DNA of 64,000 nt from SPDF01 sp963699825 (lineage in GTDB: Bacteria > Gemmatimonadota > Gemmatimonadetes > Gemmatimonadales > GWC2-71-9): positions 186,001-250,000 of the forward strand of contig CAVOVI010000010.1 of assembly GCA_963699825.1 (NCBI GenBank), read 5' to 3'. The translations under genes were made by a program, and so were the position numbers. Shown in pieces: positions 1 to 10,737 of this stretch (within the stretch, counting starts at the first letter, position 1; every line of letters starts with the position of its first letter). The notes below the pieces were generated by a model that saw only the letters and a list, made by a program, of their open reading frames with translations, was not told the DNA's origin and did not search any database.

Positions 1-89
1 TCGCCATGCAGCGCTACGGAATTCCGGATATCCGCCTGCTCTACGAGGGCGACATGCGCTTCCTCGACCAGATGGGACGGGCCCGATGA
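1..89 (+). CDS. pheS: Phenylalanyl-tRNA synthetase alpha subunit, C-terminal end only
   Basis: The window opens inside this gene. The last 28 codons read in frame and contain the motif IPDIRLLYEGDMRFL followed by a short tail and TGA, which is the usual C-terminus of PheS, the catalytic alpha subunit that charges tRNA-Phe with phenylalanine. The stop codon overlaps the ATG of pheT, as is common for this pair. Nothing can be said about the missing upstream part. Confidence 0.9.
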   Translation, partial: AMQRYGIPDIRLLYEGDMRFLDQMGRAR

Positions 90-2467
90 ACGTCTCCCGT
101 CGCTGGCTCGAGGCATTTCTCCGCCGCCCGCTGGAGTCCGCCGACGTGGCGAGCCGGCTCGCCGCGCTCGGCGCGACGGTCGACGCGCGTCGAGGAACTG
201 CTATCCCGGACTGGGGCAGGTCGTGGTGGCGCTGGTGCGCGAGGTCCGTCCGCACCCGAACGCCGACCGGCTCCGCCTCTGTGACGTCGACGACGGCACC
301 GGCACGCCCCGAAGCGTGGTCTGCGGCGCGCCGAACGTCACGGCCGGCAGCAAGTATCCCTTCGCTCCGGTCGGATCGACTCTGCCCGGCGGACTCACGC
401 TCGAGAAGCGCAAGATCCGCGGTGAGGTCTCCGAGGGCATGCTCTGCTCGGCGCGCGAACTCGGCCTGGGGCAGGAACACGACGGGATTCTCGAACTCGA
501 CGACTGAGGCGGCGCCGGGCACGCCCTTCCTCGACGTCCTGGACGTCGCCGACGAGCGACTCGTGGTGGATGTCACCCCCAACCGGCCCGACCTGCTCGG
601 CCACAAGGGGGTGGCGCGGGAACTGGCCTTCTCCTACGGCACCACCTTTCGGCTCCCACCTGTTCCCGGTTCGGAAGGTCCCACGACGCCAACACCGGTC
701 CGCGCCGGTGCCGAGGCGACGACGGGGGGCGTGCGAGTTGCCATCGAGGATCCCGTCGGGTGTCCCCGGTTTCTTGGCGCCGTTCTTCGCGGCGTCCGCA
801 TCGGTGCCTCGCCGGAATGGCTCCGCGCCCGGGTAGAAGCGATCGGCATGCGATCGATCAGCAATGTGGTCGACGCTACCAACTGCGTGATGTTCGAGCT
901 CAACCAGCCGATGCACGCGTACGATGTGGCGCGGCTCAAGGGCCCGGCGGTGATCGCGCGCCGCGCCGCGGGCCGGGGAGCGCCTGACGACGTTGGATGG
1001 CGCCGACCGGGCGCTGGCCCCTTCAATGACGGTCATCGCCGACGCCGAGGGCGCCATTGGTGTGGCCGGGGTGATGGGCGGGGCGCACTCCGAGGTCTCC
1101 TCCGAGACGACCGACCTCTTCCTCGAGTGCGCCTACTTCGAGCCCCAGGGGGTCCGGGCCACGCGGCGGGAGCTCGGGTTGAGCAGCGAGGCGAGTTACC
1201 GGTTCGAGCGTGGTGTGGACCTCTGGAACGGTCCCGAGGTACTGCGTCGCGCGGTCGAGATCATTCAGGCCGCCGCCGGCGGCACGCTGGACGGCGACCC
1301 GGTGGATCTCTTCCCGCAGGTCACCCACCCTCCGCGCATCTTCCTGCGGCCGGCACGGGTGGCCCAGGTGCTTGGCGTGGAGGTGCCGTGGGATGCCATC
1401 GAGCGATACCTCGTCGCGATCGGGGCGACGGTCGTCTCGAAGCCGGAAGACGGCCGCATCGCCGTTGACGTGCCGGGGTGGCGGCCTGATCTCATTGCGG
1501 AAATCGATCTCGTTGAGGAGGTCGCTCGCCTCCACGGGTACGACAACTTCCCGACAGAGCTCCGTCCCTTCCGGGTCGGCGACCTCCCGAACGCGCCCTC
1601 CGAAGGGATCGACGCCACTCTCCGGCAGGGGCTCGTGGCCGAAGGGCTGTTCGAGGTGCAGACCCTCCCGCTCGGGCCGGAGGACGGCCCCGAAAGCGTG
1701 CGCCTGCACAACCCGCTCTCCGCTGAGGAAGGGTTCATGCGGTCGCGCCTCCTCCCCGGGCTGGTCCGGAGGGTGGAGGGGAACTGGGCGTCCCACACGC
1801 AGGGATGTCCGTCTCTTCGAGCTGGGGACGGTCTTCCTGAAGGGTGAGGCCGGGATTGCCGCCCCGTGAGGAGCGGCGCATTGCCGGGGTGCTGACCGGC
1901 GCCAGGGAGCCGACGCACTGGACCGCGGCCGGGAAGTCGCCCGACGTCGATTACTGGGATCTCCGGTCAGTCTTCGAGTCGGTGGCCGCTCTGGCGTATC
2001 CCGGTTCGACGGTGCAAGTTGAAGGGGGCGAGTGGGTTGCCTGCGCACCGGAGGGCCAGATCGTGGGCCGGGCCCGGGCGCTCGAGGCGGACTCCCCGCC
2101 GTGGGCCGCGCCGGTTCTGGGATTCGAAGTCCAGATTGATGTGACGCCACGATCGACACCTGTCTTTGTCCCCCTGCCGGTGAATCCCGCGGTGACGCGG
2201 GACCTCTCCCTCGTGGTGCCGGCGGGGACGACCGCGGCGGATCTTCGCGAGGCGATTCAGCAGGCGGCTGGTCGGTTGCTCGAGGCGGTCGTCGTCCTGG
2301 ACGAGTACCGGGGGACGGGTATGCCGGCCGGGCACCGCGGGCTGGCGTTCCGGCTGCGGTATCGGGCCGCGGACCGCACGCTGCGTGACAAGGAAGTGGA
2401 TACCTCAGTAACCAAGGTTCTCAAAGTTCTTCGGGAGCGGCATGGCATCGAACTACGAGCGTCCTGA
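86..2467 (+). CDS. pheT: Phenylalanyl-tRNA synthetase beta subunit, split by about six one-base insertions
   Basis: This is the beta subunit that binds tRNA-Phe and edits mischarged Tyr-tRNA. The start ATG overlaps the pheS stop. Read across shifts the order is complete: N-terminal region, tRNA-binding (EMAP-like) fold near nt 220-500 with HPNADRLRLCDVD, B3/B4 editing region with NVVDATNCVMFELNQPMHAYD (nt about 865-930), B5 near nt 1330-1550, and a C-terminal ferredoxin-fold anticodon-binding domain with PAVTRDLSLVVP (nt about 2183). One extra base appears near nt 189, 205, 505, 972, 1801 and 1867; each moves the frame the same way. Removing them restores a protein of roughly 790 residues, the normal family length. 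The gene is essential, so sequence error is more likely than decay. Confidence 0.95.
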
Positions 2468-2747
2468 CCACGCGGCACTCGCCGAGCTGGAGCAACTGCT
2501 TCGGCACCTTGGAGACGAGGTGGCGGGCTGGCGTCGCCGCACGCTCAAGGCCGAGGCCGAGTTGCAGGAGGCCCGGAGCCGTGGGGGGGCGCTGGCGGGG
2601 CCCGAATTGTTGCAGGCCCGGCAGCGTGTCGTCGAGCTCGAAGTCGAGAACCAGGCGCTGCGGCAGCGGATCGAAGGGGCCCGGGCTCGGCTGCAGTCGC
2701 TGTCGTCCCGGCTGGCCTTCCTCGAGACCGAGGAGGGCGCGGCATGA
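2442..2747 (+). CDS. Small coiled-coil protein, ZapB-like
   Basis: A 101-residue protein made almost wholly of charged heptad-type helix, with leucine-rich stretches such as LEQLLRHLGDEV and VVELEVENQALRQRIE. It has no signal peptide or membrane span. The ATG lies 26 bases inside pheT and the TGA overlaps the zapA start, so it is translationally linked to both. Position next to zapA and the coiled-coil make-up suggest a cytoplasmic partner of the Z-ring in the manner of ZapB, but the sequence is too low in specific motifs to prove that. It carries no frameshift. Confidence 0.75.
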   Translation: MASNYERPDHAALAELEQLLRHLGDEVAGWRRRTLKAEAELQEARSRGGALAGPELLQARQRVVELEVENQALRQRIEGARARLQSLSSRLAFLETEEGAA

Positions 2748-3070
2748 GCACGACCAAGAATGCGGTGCAGGTGTTTATTGCCGGAGAGAGCTTCACCGTC
2801 AAGTCGGAGTTGCCACCCGAATACACCCGGGAAGTCGCGGCCTATCTTGACACGGCGTTGCGGCACGTGAAGTCGACGATGCCGAGCGTCGAGACCCACA
2901 AGGCGGCCATTCTCGCCGCACTGCAGATTACCGATGAGTTGTTCCAGGCCCGCCGCGGGGACCGCGACGGCGCCGTACGTCTGAACGTCCTGCTCGACGA
3001 AGTCGCCCGACTCCTGCCGCCGAACAAGCGCGGTGGACGCGCCGCCGGGATTCCAGCCCCGGCCGACTGA
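2744..3070 (+). CDS. zapA: Cell division protein ZapA
   Basis: A 108-residue intact protein with the ZapA pattern: an N-terminal beta region (VQVFIAGESFTVKSE), then PEYTREVAAYLDTALRHVK and a helix with AALQITDELFQAR. ZapA binds FtsZ and bundles its filaments at midcell. The ATG overlaps the stop of the upstream coiled-coil gene by four bases. The C-terminal tail after LLPPNK is short, basic and Pro/Ala rich. The next gene, rny, starts 41 bases downstream; I saw no 6S RNA signature in that short gap. Confidence 0.88.
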   Translation: MSTTKNAVQVFIAGESFTVKSELPPEYTREVAAYLDTALRHVKSTMPSVETHKAAILAALQITDELFQARRGDRDGAVRLNVLLDEVARLLPPNKRGGRAAGIPAPAD

Positions 3071-3111
3071 AACAAACGCGTGGCGGCCTGGCCGCTGCGC
3101 TGGAGATAATC

Positions 3112-4758
3112 ATGTCTGACCTGCCTTGGCTCCCTCTCCTGGGGGGAGCGCTTGCCGGACTTGCTGTCGCCCTCCTCATTGTCCTGATCCTCCAACTACG
3201 CCGCCGGGCCGCGGGGCGCGACGTCGTCGCCTCGGCTCACTCAGAGGCGGCGAGCCTCGCACGCACCTCGAAGGCCGATGCCGAGCAACTGATGCGATCG
3301 GCGCAAGCGGATGCCGAGCGGGTCACCGCCGACGCCCGGCGGGCGGCGGAGAGCGCGAAGACGGACGCGATCCTCGCGGGGAAGATGGAGACGCTGGCCC
3401 TCCGGGAGGAGCTCGACAAGGAAGTCCAGAACCGCCGCGAGGAGTGGGCGCGTCAGGACCGACGCGCAGAGGAGCGGGAGCGCACCCATGATCGTCGGCA
3501 GGAACAGTTGTCGGCGCTGGAGAGCGCGATCCAGACGCGCGATGCTTCGCTGACCGCGCGGGAGCAGGCGGTGGCGGCGCGGGAGAAGGAGGTCGACGCG
3601 CTCAAGGCCGAGCAGACGCAGCGACTGGAGCAGATTGCGGGACTGTCGGCGGAGGAGGCGAGACGGGAAGTCCTCCGGGAGGCGGAGGAGACCGCCCGGA
3701 GCGACGCGGCGGCGCTGGTGCGCGACATCAAGGAGCAGGCGAAGAAGAACGCGGAGCGCGAGGCGCAGCGCATCGTGTCGATCGCCATTCAGCGGATTGC
3801 GCCCGATCACACCAGCACCACGACGGTCGCGGCGGTCACCCTTCCTTCGGACGAGATGAAGGGCCGGATCATCGGCCGCGAAGGCCGCAACATCCGGGCG
3901 TTCGAAATGGCGACCGGCGTCGACGTCATCATCGACGACACGCCGGACACCGTGGTCATCTCCTGCTTCGATCCGATCCGGCGCGAGGTCGGCCGCCGGG
4001 CGCTCGAGGCGCTCATCGCCGACGGCCGCATCCAGCCGGGCCGGATCGAGGACATCGTCACGAAGGTGCGCGCCGAACTCGACACGCAGCTCGTCGAGCT
4101 GGGCGAACGGGCGGCGTTCGACACCGGCATCAGCGGGCTGCACCCGGAACTGATCAAGCTGGTCGGGCGGATGCGGTACCGGACGAGCTACGGGCAGAAC
4201 ATCCTGGAGCACTCCAAGGAGGTGGCCTGGCTCGCGGGGATCATGGCCGCCGAGCTCGGCGTGGACGTCAAGCTGGCCAAGCGCGGCGCGTTCCTCCACG
4301 ACGTCGGCAAGGTGCTCACCCACGACAGCGAGGGGACGCACGTCGAGCTCGGCGTCGAGGTGGCCCGGCGGTACGGCGAGAGCGCCGCCGTCATCAACTG
4401 CATTCATGCCCACCACGACGACGTGCCCCACGAATCGACCGAGTCGGTCCTGGTGCAGGCGGCGGACGGGATCAGTGGCTCGCGGCCCGGCGCGCGTCGC
4501 GAGGCCTTCGAGAACTACGTCAAGCGACTCACCAAGCTGGAGGAGATCGCCAACGCCTTCCGCGGGGTCGAGAAGACCGCGGTGATCCAGGCCGGGCGCG
4601 AAATCCGCGTCATCGTGACGCCGGACCAGGTGAACGACGCACAGGCGGCCGAGCTCTCCGAGCAGATTGCCCGCAAGATCGAGAATGAACTCCAATATCC
4701 GGGACAGATCCGCGTGGTCGTGATCCGGGAAACCCGTTCCGTGGAGGTAGCGCGATGA
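3112..4758 (+). CDS. rny: Ribonuclease Y
   Basis: An intact 548-residue membrane-anchored endoribonuclease that starts mRNA decay. Domains in order: one N-terminal membrane helix (about residues 5-28), a long charged coiled coil (about 40-215), a KH RNA-binding domain with GRIIGREGRNIRAFE (about 249-263), and an HD phosphohydrolase domain with the metal-binding HDVGK at about residue 395 and further conserved H residues in CIHAHHDD. Length is close to the family norm of about 520. The TGA overlaps the folD start by four bases. Together with pnp at 41 kb it indicates an RNase Y-based decay system. Confidence 0.96.
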   Translation: MSDLPWLPLLGGALAGLAVALLIVLILQLRRRAAGRDVVASAHSEAASLARTSKADAEQLMRSAQADAERVTADARRAAESAKTDAILAGKMETLALREELDKEVQNRREEWARQDRRAEERERTHDRRQEQLSALESAIQTRDASLTAREQAVAAREKEVDALKAEQTQRLEQIAGLSAEEARREVLREAEETARSDAAALVRDIKEQAKKNAEREAQRIVSIAIQRIAPDHTSTTTVAAVTLPSDEMKGRIIGREGRNIRAFEMATGVDVIIDDTPDTVVISCFDPIRREVGRRALEALIADGRIQPGRIEDIVTKVRAELDTQLVELGERAAFDTGISGLHPELIKLVGRMRYRTSYGQNILEHSKEVAWLAGIMAAELGVDVKLAKRGAFLHDVGKVLTHDSEGTHVELGVEVARRYGESAAVINCIHAHHDDVPHESTESVLVQAADGISGSRPGARREAFENYVKRLTKLEEIANAFRGVEKTAVIQAGREIRVIVTPDQVNDAQAAELSEQIARKIENELQYPGQIRVVVIRETRSVEVAR

Positions 4759-5643
4759 CCGCCCGTATCCTCGACGGCAAGGCCCTCGGCCTCGCCATCC
4801 GGCAGGAAGTCGCTGCCGACGTCGCCAAGCTCGCCGCGGTCGGCATCAAGCCCGGCCTGGCGGTCGTGCTGGTGGGGGAGGATCCCGCGAGCCAGGTGTA
4901 CGTGCGGAGCAAGGGCCGCGCGTGCGAGGAGGCAGGGATGCACTCCGTGACCATCCGGCTTCCCGACTACCACCACGCAGGACGAACTGCTCGCCACCAT
5001 CGACAAGCTGAACGCGGATCCTGCCATCCACGGCATGCTGGTCCAGTTGCCGTTGCCGAAGGGGATGGACAGCGACAAGGTGCTGCGCCGCATCAATCCG
5101 CTCAAGGACGTGGACGGGTTCCACCCCGAAAATGTCGGCAAGCTGGTGACCGGTGATCCCACCGCGTTCCGCCCCGCCACGCCCTACGGCATCCAGCAGA
5201 TGCTGATCCGGTCGGGCATCGAGACGAAGGGCGCCCACGCGGTCATCGTCGGGCGGTCGAACATCGTCGGCAAGCCGATGGCGAATCTGCTCATCCAGCA
5301 GGGACCCGGAGGCGATGCCACGGTCACGGTCTGTCATTCCCGCACGAAGGACCTCCCGTCCGTCGCCCGCCAGGCGGACATCCTCATCGTCGCCATCGGC
5401 AGGGCGGAGTTTCTCACCGCGGACATGGTGCGTCCCGGCGCCGTCGTCATCGATGTCGGCATCAACCGGGTGGACGATTCCACGCGCGAGAAGGGCTACC
5501 GTCTCTGCGGCGACGTCGACTACGAGCCGGTGGCGGCGATCGCCTCCGCGATCACCCCGGTCCCCGGCGGCGTCGGCCCGATGACGATCGCGATGCTGCT
5601 CAAGAACACCTTGCAGGCGGCCGAACTCACTCGGGCAGGGTGA
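4755..5643 (+). CDS. folD: Bifunctional methylenetetrahydrofolate dehydrogenase/cyclohydrolase, one frameshift
   Basis: FolD interconverts 5,10-methylene-, methenyl- and 10-formyl-tetrahydrofolate in the cytoplasm. Visible motifs are the N-terminal substrate region with VVLVGEDPASQVYVRSK, the HGMLVQLPLPK segment, the NADP-binding GRSNIVGKP and the C-terminal TPVPGGVGPMT. A single extra base near nt 4968, between Pro-Asp and Thr-Thr-Gln-Asp-Glu, splits the gene; without it the protein is about 295 residues, as expected. ATG overlaps the rny stop. Confidence 0.95.
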
Positions 5644-5653
5644 GGGAGGCGGC

Positions 5654-6817
5654 GTGACCCACCCGTCGCTCTTCGGTGACGGCGACCTCCCGGAGGAGCT
5701 GACGGTCGCCGAGCTCAACCGGCAGGCGAAGAGCGCGGTGGAGGGAGCCTTCGGGAGTTCGGTCTTTGTCCGCGGCGAGCTCGTGGAGTTCAAGATCTGG
5801 CGCAGCGGCCACTGGTATTTCACCTTGCGCGACGCCGATGCGTCCGTCCGGTGCATGCTCTGGAAGCAGCAGGCGTCGGGTGTCCTGAAGCGACACGGGA
5901 AGCCGCCGACGGACGGGATGGAAGTCCTGGTCCGCGGCCGCCCCTCCCTCTGGGAGGAGAAGGGGGAGTATCGCCTCACCGCGTCGGACATCATTCCGAC
6001 GGAACTCCTCGGCTCCAAGGCGCTCGAGCTGGAGCGGGTGCGCGCCGCGCTCAAGGCCGATGGCCTGCTCGACCCCGACCGCAAACGTCCGCTCCCCGCG
6101 TTCGCCCGCCGCATCGCGGTGGTCACCAGCCCCGACGGCGCCGCCCTCCGCGACATGATCATCGTCACCCGCACGCGGTGGCCCGCCGTGGAACTGGTCC
6201 TGGTGGGCGCCCAGGTCCAGGGCGAGGGCGCGGTGAAGTCGCTGGTCCACGCGCTCGAACTGGTCAACCGCATCGACAACCTCGATGCCTGCATCATCGG
6301 CCGCGGGGGCGGAGCCAAGGAAGACCTCGGGGCCTTCAACGCCGAACCGGTCTGCCGCGCCCTCGCGGCGGTGCGCGTCCCGACGATTTCGGCTGTCGGC
6401 CACGAGACGGACGTCTCGCTGTCCGACCTGGTGGCGGATGTGCGCGCCGCGACGCCGTCGGCAGCCGCGGAGATCGTGGTTCCGGACCGGGCGGCGCTCC
6501 TGCACCGGGTGGATGGCCTCGGCGTCCGGCTCGGGGCAGGCCTCCGCCGTCGGACCCGCGTGGCCGAAGAGCGGCTGTCCCGCACCGGCGACCGACTGCT
6601 GTCGGCCCTCACGCGCCTGATCGAGGCGCGGCGGACCCGCGTGGAGCGTGTGGCGGCGCAACTCGACGCGTTGAGTCCGCTGCGGGTCCTGGCGCGCGGC
6701 TACAGTGTGGCGCAGGACGACACCGGCCGTGTGCTCTCGCACACGGCAGATTTTCCTTCGGGCCGGCCCTTTCGACTGCGCGTCAGCGACGGGTCGGTGC
6801 CGGCCCGCGTGGAGTAG
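5654..6817 (+). CDS. xseA: Exodeoxyribonuclease VII large subunit
   Basis: An intact 387-residue subunit of the single-strand exonuclease ExoVII. The N-terminal OB fold (about residues 10-105, with VRGELVEFKIWRSGHWYFTL) is followed by the catalytic domain with AVVTSPDGAALRD and the signature GRGGGAKEDLGAFN at about residue 215. It is shorter than the E. coli protein (about 456), mainly because the C-terminal coiled coil is short. The tail ARGYSVAQDDTGRVL is conserved. It lies 10 bases after folD and five bases before xseB. The start is the first codon after folD and gives a full OB fold. Confidence 0.93.
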   Translation: MTHPSLFGDGDLPEELTVAELNRQAKSAVEGAFGSSVFVRGELVEFKIWRSGHWYFTLRDADASVRCMLWKQQASGVLKRHGKPPTDGMEVLVRGRPSLWEEKGEYRLTASDIIPTELLGSKALELERVRAALKADGLLDPDRKRPLPAFARRIAVVTSPDGAALRDMIIVTRTRWPAVELVLVGAQVQGEGAVKSLVHALELVNRIDNLDACIIGRGGGAKEDLGAFNAEPVCRALAAVRVPTISAVGHETDVSLSDLVADVRAATPSAAAEIVVPDRAALLHRVDGLGVRLGAGLRRRTRVAEERLSRTGDRLLSALTRLIEARRTRVERVAAQLDALSPLRVLARGYSVAQDDTGRVLSHTADFPSGRPFRLRVSDGSVPARVE

Positions 6818-6822
6818 AGCCT

Positions 6823-7059
6823 ATGGCAAAGCAACCGACCGATGTCCCCACCCTGCAGGACGACCTTCGCCGTCTGGAGGAGATTGTCCGCCGGCTGGAG
6901 GCCGATGACGCCGACCTCGACGCCGCGCTGGCGCTCTTCGAGGAGGGCGTCGTCCGATTGCGCGCTGCGCGCGAGCGGCTGGCGGAGGCGGAGGCGAGGG
7001 TCAAGAAGGTCGTCGAGCAGGCGGATGGAAGTGTGGAGCTTGTCGACCTCGACGGCTGA
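6823..7059 (+). CDS. xseB: Exodeoxyribonuclease VII small subunit
   Basis: A 78-residue helical protein with the XseB pattern LEEIVRRLEADDADLDAALALFEEG followed by a second helix (AEARVKKVVEQ). It assembles in several copies with XseA. It follows xseA directly and its last 35 bases overlap the probable start of ispA. Length matches the family. No frameshift. Confidence 0.92.
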   Translation: MAKQPTDVPTLQDDLRRLEEIVRRLEADDADLDAALALFEEGVVRLRAARERLAEAEARVKKVVEQADGSVELVDLDG

Positions 7060-7956
7060 ATCCGGCGCGGACGCGCTGCTGCTCGAGTCGCGGGAACGGA
7101 CCGACGCCATTCTCGAGCGGTGGGCGGCTCGTCTCGAACAGGAGTCACCCGGCACGTTGGGAACGGCGATGGCCTATGCCCTCCGGAGCCCGGGCAAGCG
7201 GGTGCGCCCCGCGCTGGTCGTGGCCGCATATCGAGCCTGCGGGGGCACCTCGGAGGCGATCGACGGGGTCGCCGCCGCGGTCGAGACGGTGCATACCTAC
7301 TCGCTGGTGCACGACGACCTCCCCTGCATGGATGACGACGACCTCCGGCGGGGGCGCCCCACCACCCATCGGGAGTTCGACGTGGCCACCGCGACCCGGG
7401 TCGGCTTCCTGCTCGTCCCGGTGGCCGCGCGAGTCCTCAGCGAAGCCTGCCGGGCCCTCGGGCTCTCCGACACGGCGGCGGGCACCCTCGCCTCGGAGCT
7501 CTTCACCGCCGGCGGCATCACGGGCATGGTCGGGGGGCAATGGCTCGATCTCGAGGCCGAGGGGCGGACGCCTCGCGCTGGACGAACTCCAGGCCGTCCA
7601 TCGGGGGAAGACCGGGGCGCTCATCGAGGCGTCGTGCGTGCTCGGAGCGCTGGCGGCACAAGCGCTCGGCCACCCAGCTGGAGGCGGTGCGGGCGTACGG
7701 GCGCGACATCGGGCTCGCCTTCCAGGTGGCCGACGACGTGCTCGACGCGACCGCCACGAGCGAGCAGCTGGGAAAGACCGCCGGGAAGGACGCGGCCGTG
7801 GCCAAATCCACCTACGTGCAGCTGCTGGGGGTGGAGGGAGCGCGGGCGGCAGCGGCCCGGCACGCGGAGGCAGCGGTGAACTCTCTGGAGCAATCCGGGG
7901 TACCACCGGGCACGCTCGCCGCGCTCGCGCGCTATATTGTGACTCGACGCCACTGA
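7025..7956 (+). CDS. ispA: Short-chain polyprenyl (farnesyl/geranyl) diphosphate synthase, two frameshifts
   Basis: The enzyme condenses isopentenyl diphosphate with allylic diphosphates to make farnesyl or geranylgeranyl diphosphate. It shows GKRVRPALV, the first aspartate-rich motif in HDDLPCMDDDDLRRGRPT, GGQWLDL, and the second motif FQVADDVLD. One extra base near nt 7571 (before LALDELQAVH) and one near 7671 (before TQLEAVRAYGRD) break the frame; repaired length is about 310 residues. The ATG at 7025 lies inside xseB. The operon xseB-ispA-dxs is a common bacterial arrangement and ties the gene to the dxs pathway. The exact chain length of the product cannot be read from the sequence. Confidence 0.92.
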
Positions 7957-7972
7957 CCCAGGATCGTATCTC

Positions 7973-9874
7973 ATGGCTCTGCTCGACACCCTGAATGGCC
8001 CCGAAGACCTCAAGCGCATCCCCCGGGAACAGCTCCCGGAATTGGCGCAGGAGGTGCGCGAGCGGCTGATCGACTGCGTCTCCGTCACCGGCGGCCACAT
8101 CGGCGCCAGTCTCGGGGTCGTCGAACTCGCCATCGCCCTGCTGTACGAATTCGATTCGCCCACCGACAAGATCCTCTGGGACGTCGGCCACCAGGCCTAC
8201 GCCTGGAAGCTGCTCACCGGCCGGAACGCCGAGTTTCCCACGCTCCGGCAGACCGGGGGCATCTCGGGCTTCCTCAAGCGGTCGGAGAACGAGCACGATC
8301 ACTTCGGCGCCGGGCACGCCGGCACCGCGATGTCGGCGGCGCTCGGGCATGGCGATCGCGCGCGACCTCCGAGGCGGCGACAACAAGGTCGTGGCGGTCG
8401 TGGGGGACGGCGCGCTGACCTGCGGGCTCTCGTACGAGGGGATGAACAACGCCGGCCACTCGGATACCGACATCATCCTGATCGTCAACGACAACGGGAT
8501 GAGCATCTCGCCCAACGTGGGCGCCATCAGCCGGACGCTGGGCGGGATCGTCGCCAATCCACTCACCAACAAGGTCCGGGAGCGGGTGAAGGGTCTGACC
8601 GTCGCCGCCTCGCGGGTGTTCGGCGACCGGGTCGTGGACTTCGCCAAGAACCTCGAGGAGAGCGCCAAGAACCTCTTCTCCGACGGGATGTTCTTCGAGG
8701 AGATGGGGTTCCGGTACTTCGGTCCCATCGACGGGCACGACCTGAAGAAGCTGACCGAGACGCTGCGGTTCGTCCGCGCGCTCAAGGGCCCGCGCGTGAT
8801 CCACGTCCTGACCGAGAAGGGCAAGGGCTTCACGCACGCCGAGGAGAACCGCGAGAAGTGGCACGGCCTCGCCGCGTACGATCCGATCACGGGCGAGGCG
8901 CGCAAGCCGACCAGCGGTCCGCCCGCCTGGACCAAGGTGTTCGGCGACGCGCTCGTCGAACTGGGCCAGGAATTCCCGGACTTCGTGGCCATCACCGCGG
9001 CCATGCCGAGCGGTACCGGCACCAACATCTTCCAGAAGGCGTGGCCGGATCGGTTCTTCGACGTCGGGATCGCCGAAGGACATGCCGTCACCTTCGCGGG
9101 CGGGCTCGCCACGCAGGGGATCCGGCCGGTGGTGGCCATCTACAGCACCTTCCTGCAGCGCGCCTACGACAACATCATCCACGACATCGCGGTGCAGCAT
9201 CTGCCGGTGGTGTTCTGCATGGACCGGGCGGGGCTCGTCGGCGAGGACGGGCAGACGCACATGGGGCTGTACGACATCGCCTACATGCTGGCCGTGCCCG
9301 GCATGACGGTGACCGCGCCGAAGGACGGCGATGAGCTGATCGGCCTTCTCAGGACCGCGCTGGTGCACGAGGGCGGGCCCTTCTGCACCCGGTACCCGCG
9401 CGACAAGGTGCCGATGGATCCCAGCCCCGTCGCCGAGGTGGCCGCCGGTGCCGTACGGCACCTGGGAAATGCTGCGGCAGGGCAGGGACGTGGCGATCCT
9501 CGGCGTGGGCACCATGGTGCAGCCGAGCCTCGACGCCGCCGACCTGCTCCGCGCCGAGGGGCTGGACTGCACGGTCGTCAACGCCCGGTTCCTGAAGCCG
9601 CTCGATCGCGCCATGCTCGAGGGGCTGCTGGCCGACCACCGGGTGCTGGTGACGGTGGAGGAGGGCACCGTCGTCAACGGCTTCGGGGCGTACCTGGCCG
9701 AGACGGTGCAGGCGATCGCGCCGAACGTCCGGGTCATCGCGCTCGGCGTGCCGGACCGACTGGTGGAGCAGGCGCCGCGCGCCGATCAGCTCGCGTCGTT
9801 CGGCCTCAACGGCCGAGGGAATCGCGCGGCGGGTCACCGCCCTGCACGGCGAGGAATCGGTCGAGGCGCGATGA
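7973..9874 (+). CDS. dxs: 1-deoxy-D-xylulose-5-phosphate synthase, three frameshifts
   Basis: Dxs is the thiamine-diphosphate enzyme that joins pyruvate and glyceraldehyde-3-phosphate in the first step of the MEP isoprenoid pathway. The N-terminal region has GHIGASLGVVELAIAL and WDVGHQAYAWKLLTGR; the ThDP/metal site is GDGALTCGLSYEGMNNAG with NDNGMSISPNVGA. The central domain has FFDVGIAEGHAVTFAGGLA and DRAGLVGEDGQTHMG. Extra bases near nt 8348, 9447 and 9809 break the frame; repaired length is about 630 residues. The repaired reading ends in TGA at 9872-9874, overlapping the nadK ATG. Confidence 0.95.
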
Positions 9875-10737
9875 AGGTCGGCGTCTGCGGTAACCACCGG
9901 TATCCGGAGCTTCGCGGGCTGCTGGAGCAACTGGCCGCCCTCGCGCCCGCCAAGGGCATCGAGCTCTATTCCGAACCGCTCCTGGCCGAGATGTGGCCGA
10001 CTCCCCTGCCGGACATCGATGCCGCTCCGCTCGACATGCTGCTGACCTTCGGCGGCGACGGCACCCTCCTGCGCGGCGCCCGCATGCTCGAGGATCGGGG
10101 TGTGCCGCTCCTCGGCGTCAATCTTGGCAAGGTCGGGTACCTCACCAGTGTGTCGCGCGACGCCCTCCCCGCCGCGCTCGACGCGATCGTCGAGGGGCGG
10201 TTCGTGCAGGAGCCCAGGCAGGCGTTGAAGGCCGTCATCCAGGATGACGATGGGCACTTCACGCCGCTGGAATTGGCCCTGAACGACGTGGTGGTGCACA
10301 AGGGCGGGGTCGCGCGGGTCATCCGGCTCGACGTCGAGGTGCACGGAGACACGGTCGGCCCGTACAGCGCGGACGGCCTGATCGTGGCGACACCGACCGG
10401 CTCCACCGCGTATTCGCTGAGCGCAGGCGGGCCGATCGTCGCTCCGGGCGTGAAGGCGCTGATTCTCACGCCGATCTGTGCCCACACCCTGGCGGTGCGC
10501 CCGCTGGTGTTTCCCGCCTCCTGGGATGTCGTCATCCAGCCGGTCGATCCCGCGGAGGATGAGGTGATCGTCTCGGTGGACGGCCAGGTCGTGACTGGCC
10601 TCGCCGCGGGCTCCCGCGTGCAGATTCGGGTCGCCGAGAACCCCGTGATGCTGGTGCGCATCGGTCCCGAGGGGTACTTCGAGCGGATGCGGCAGAAGCT
10701 CCACTGGGGCGACCTCACCGACCGCTCCCCGATCTGA
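9871..10737 (+). CDS. nadK: NAD kinase
   Basis: An intact 288-residue kinase that phosphorylates NAD to NADP. The family hallmark GGDGTLLRGAR lies near residue 60, with NLGKVGYL, LNDVVVHKG and the PTGSTAYSLSAGGPIV motif following. The ATG overlaps the dxs stop by three bases and the TGA shares its last base with the recN ATG, so it is translationally coupled on both sides. Length is typical. Confidence 0.95.
   Translation: MKVGVCGNHRYPELRGLLEQLAALAPAKGIELYSEPLLAEMWPTPLPDIDAAPLDMLLTFGGDGTLLRGARMLEDRGVPLLGVNLGKVGYLTSVSRDALPAALDAIVEGRFVQEPRQALKAVIQDDDGHFTPLELALNDVVVHKGGVARVIRLDVEVHGDTVGPYSADGLIVATPTGSTAYSLSAGGPIVAPGVKALILTPICAHTLAVRPLVFPASWDVVIQPVDPAEDEVIVSVDGQVVTGLAAGSRVQIRVAENPVMLVRIGPEGYFERMRQKLHWGDLTDRSPI

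Noticed and set aside
3071..3111. 6S RNA after zapA
   Set aside because: The gap is only 41 bases, far too short.
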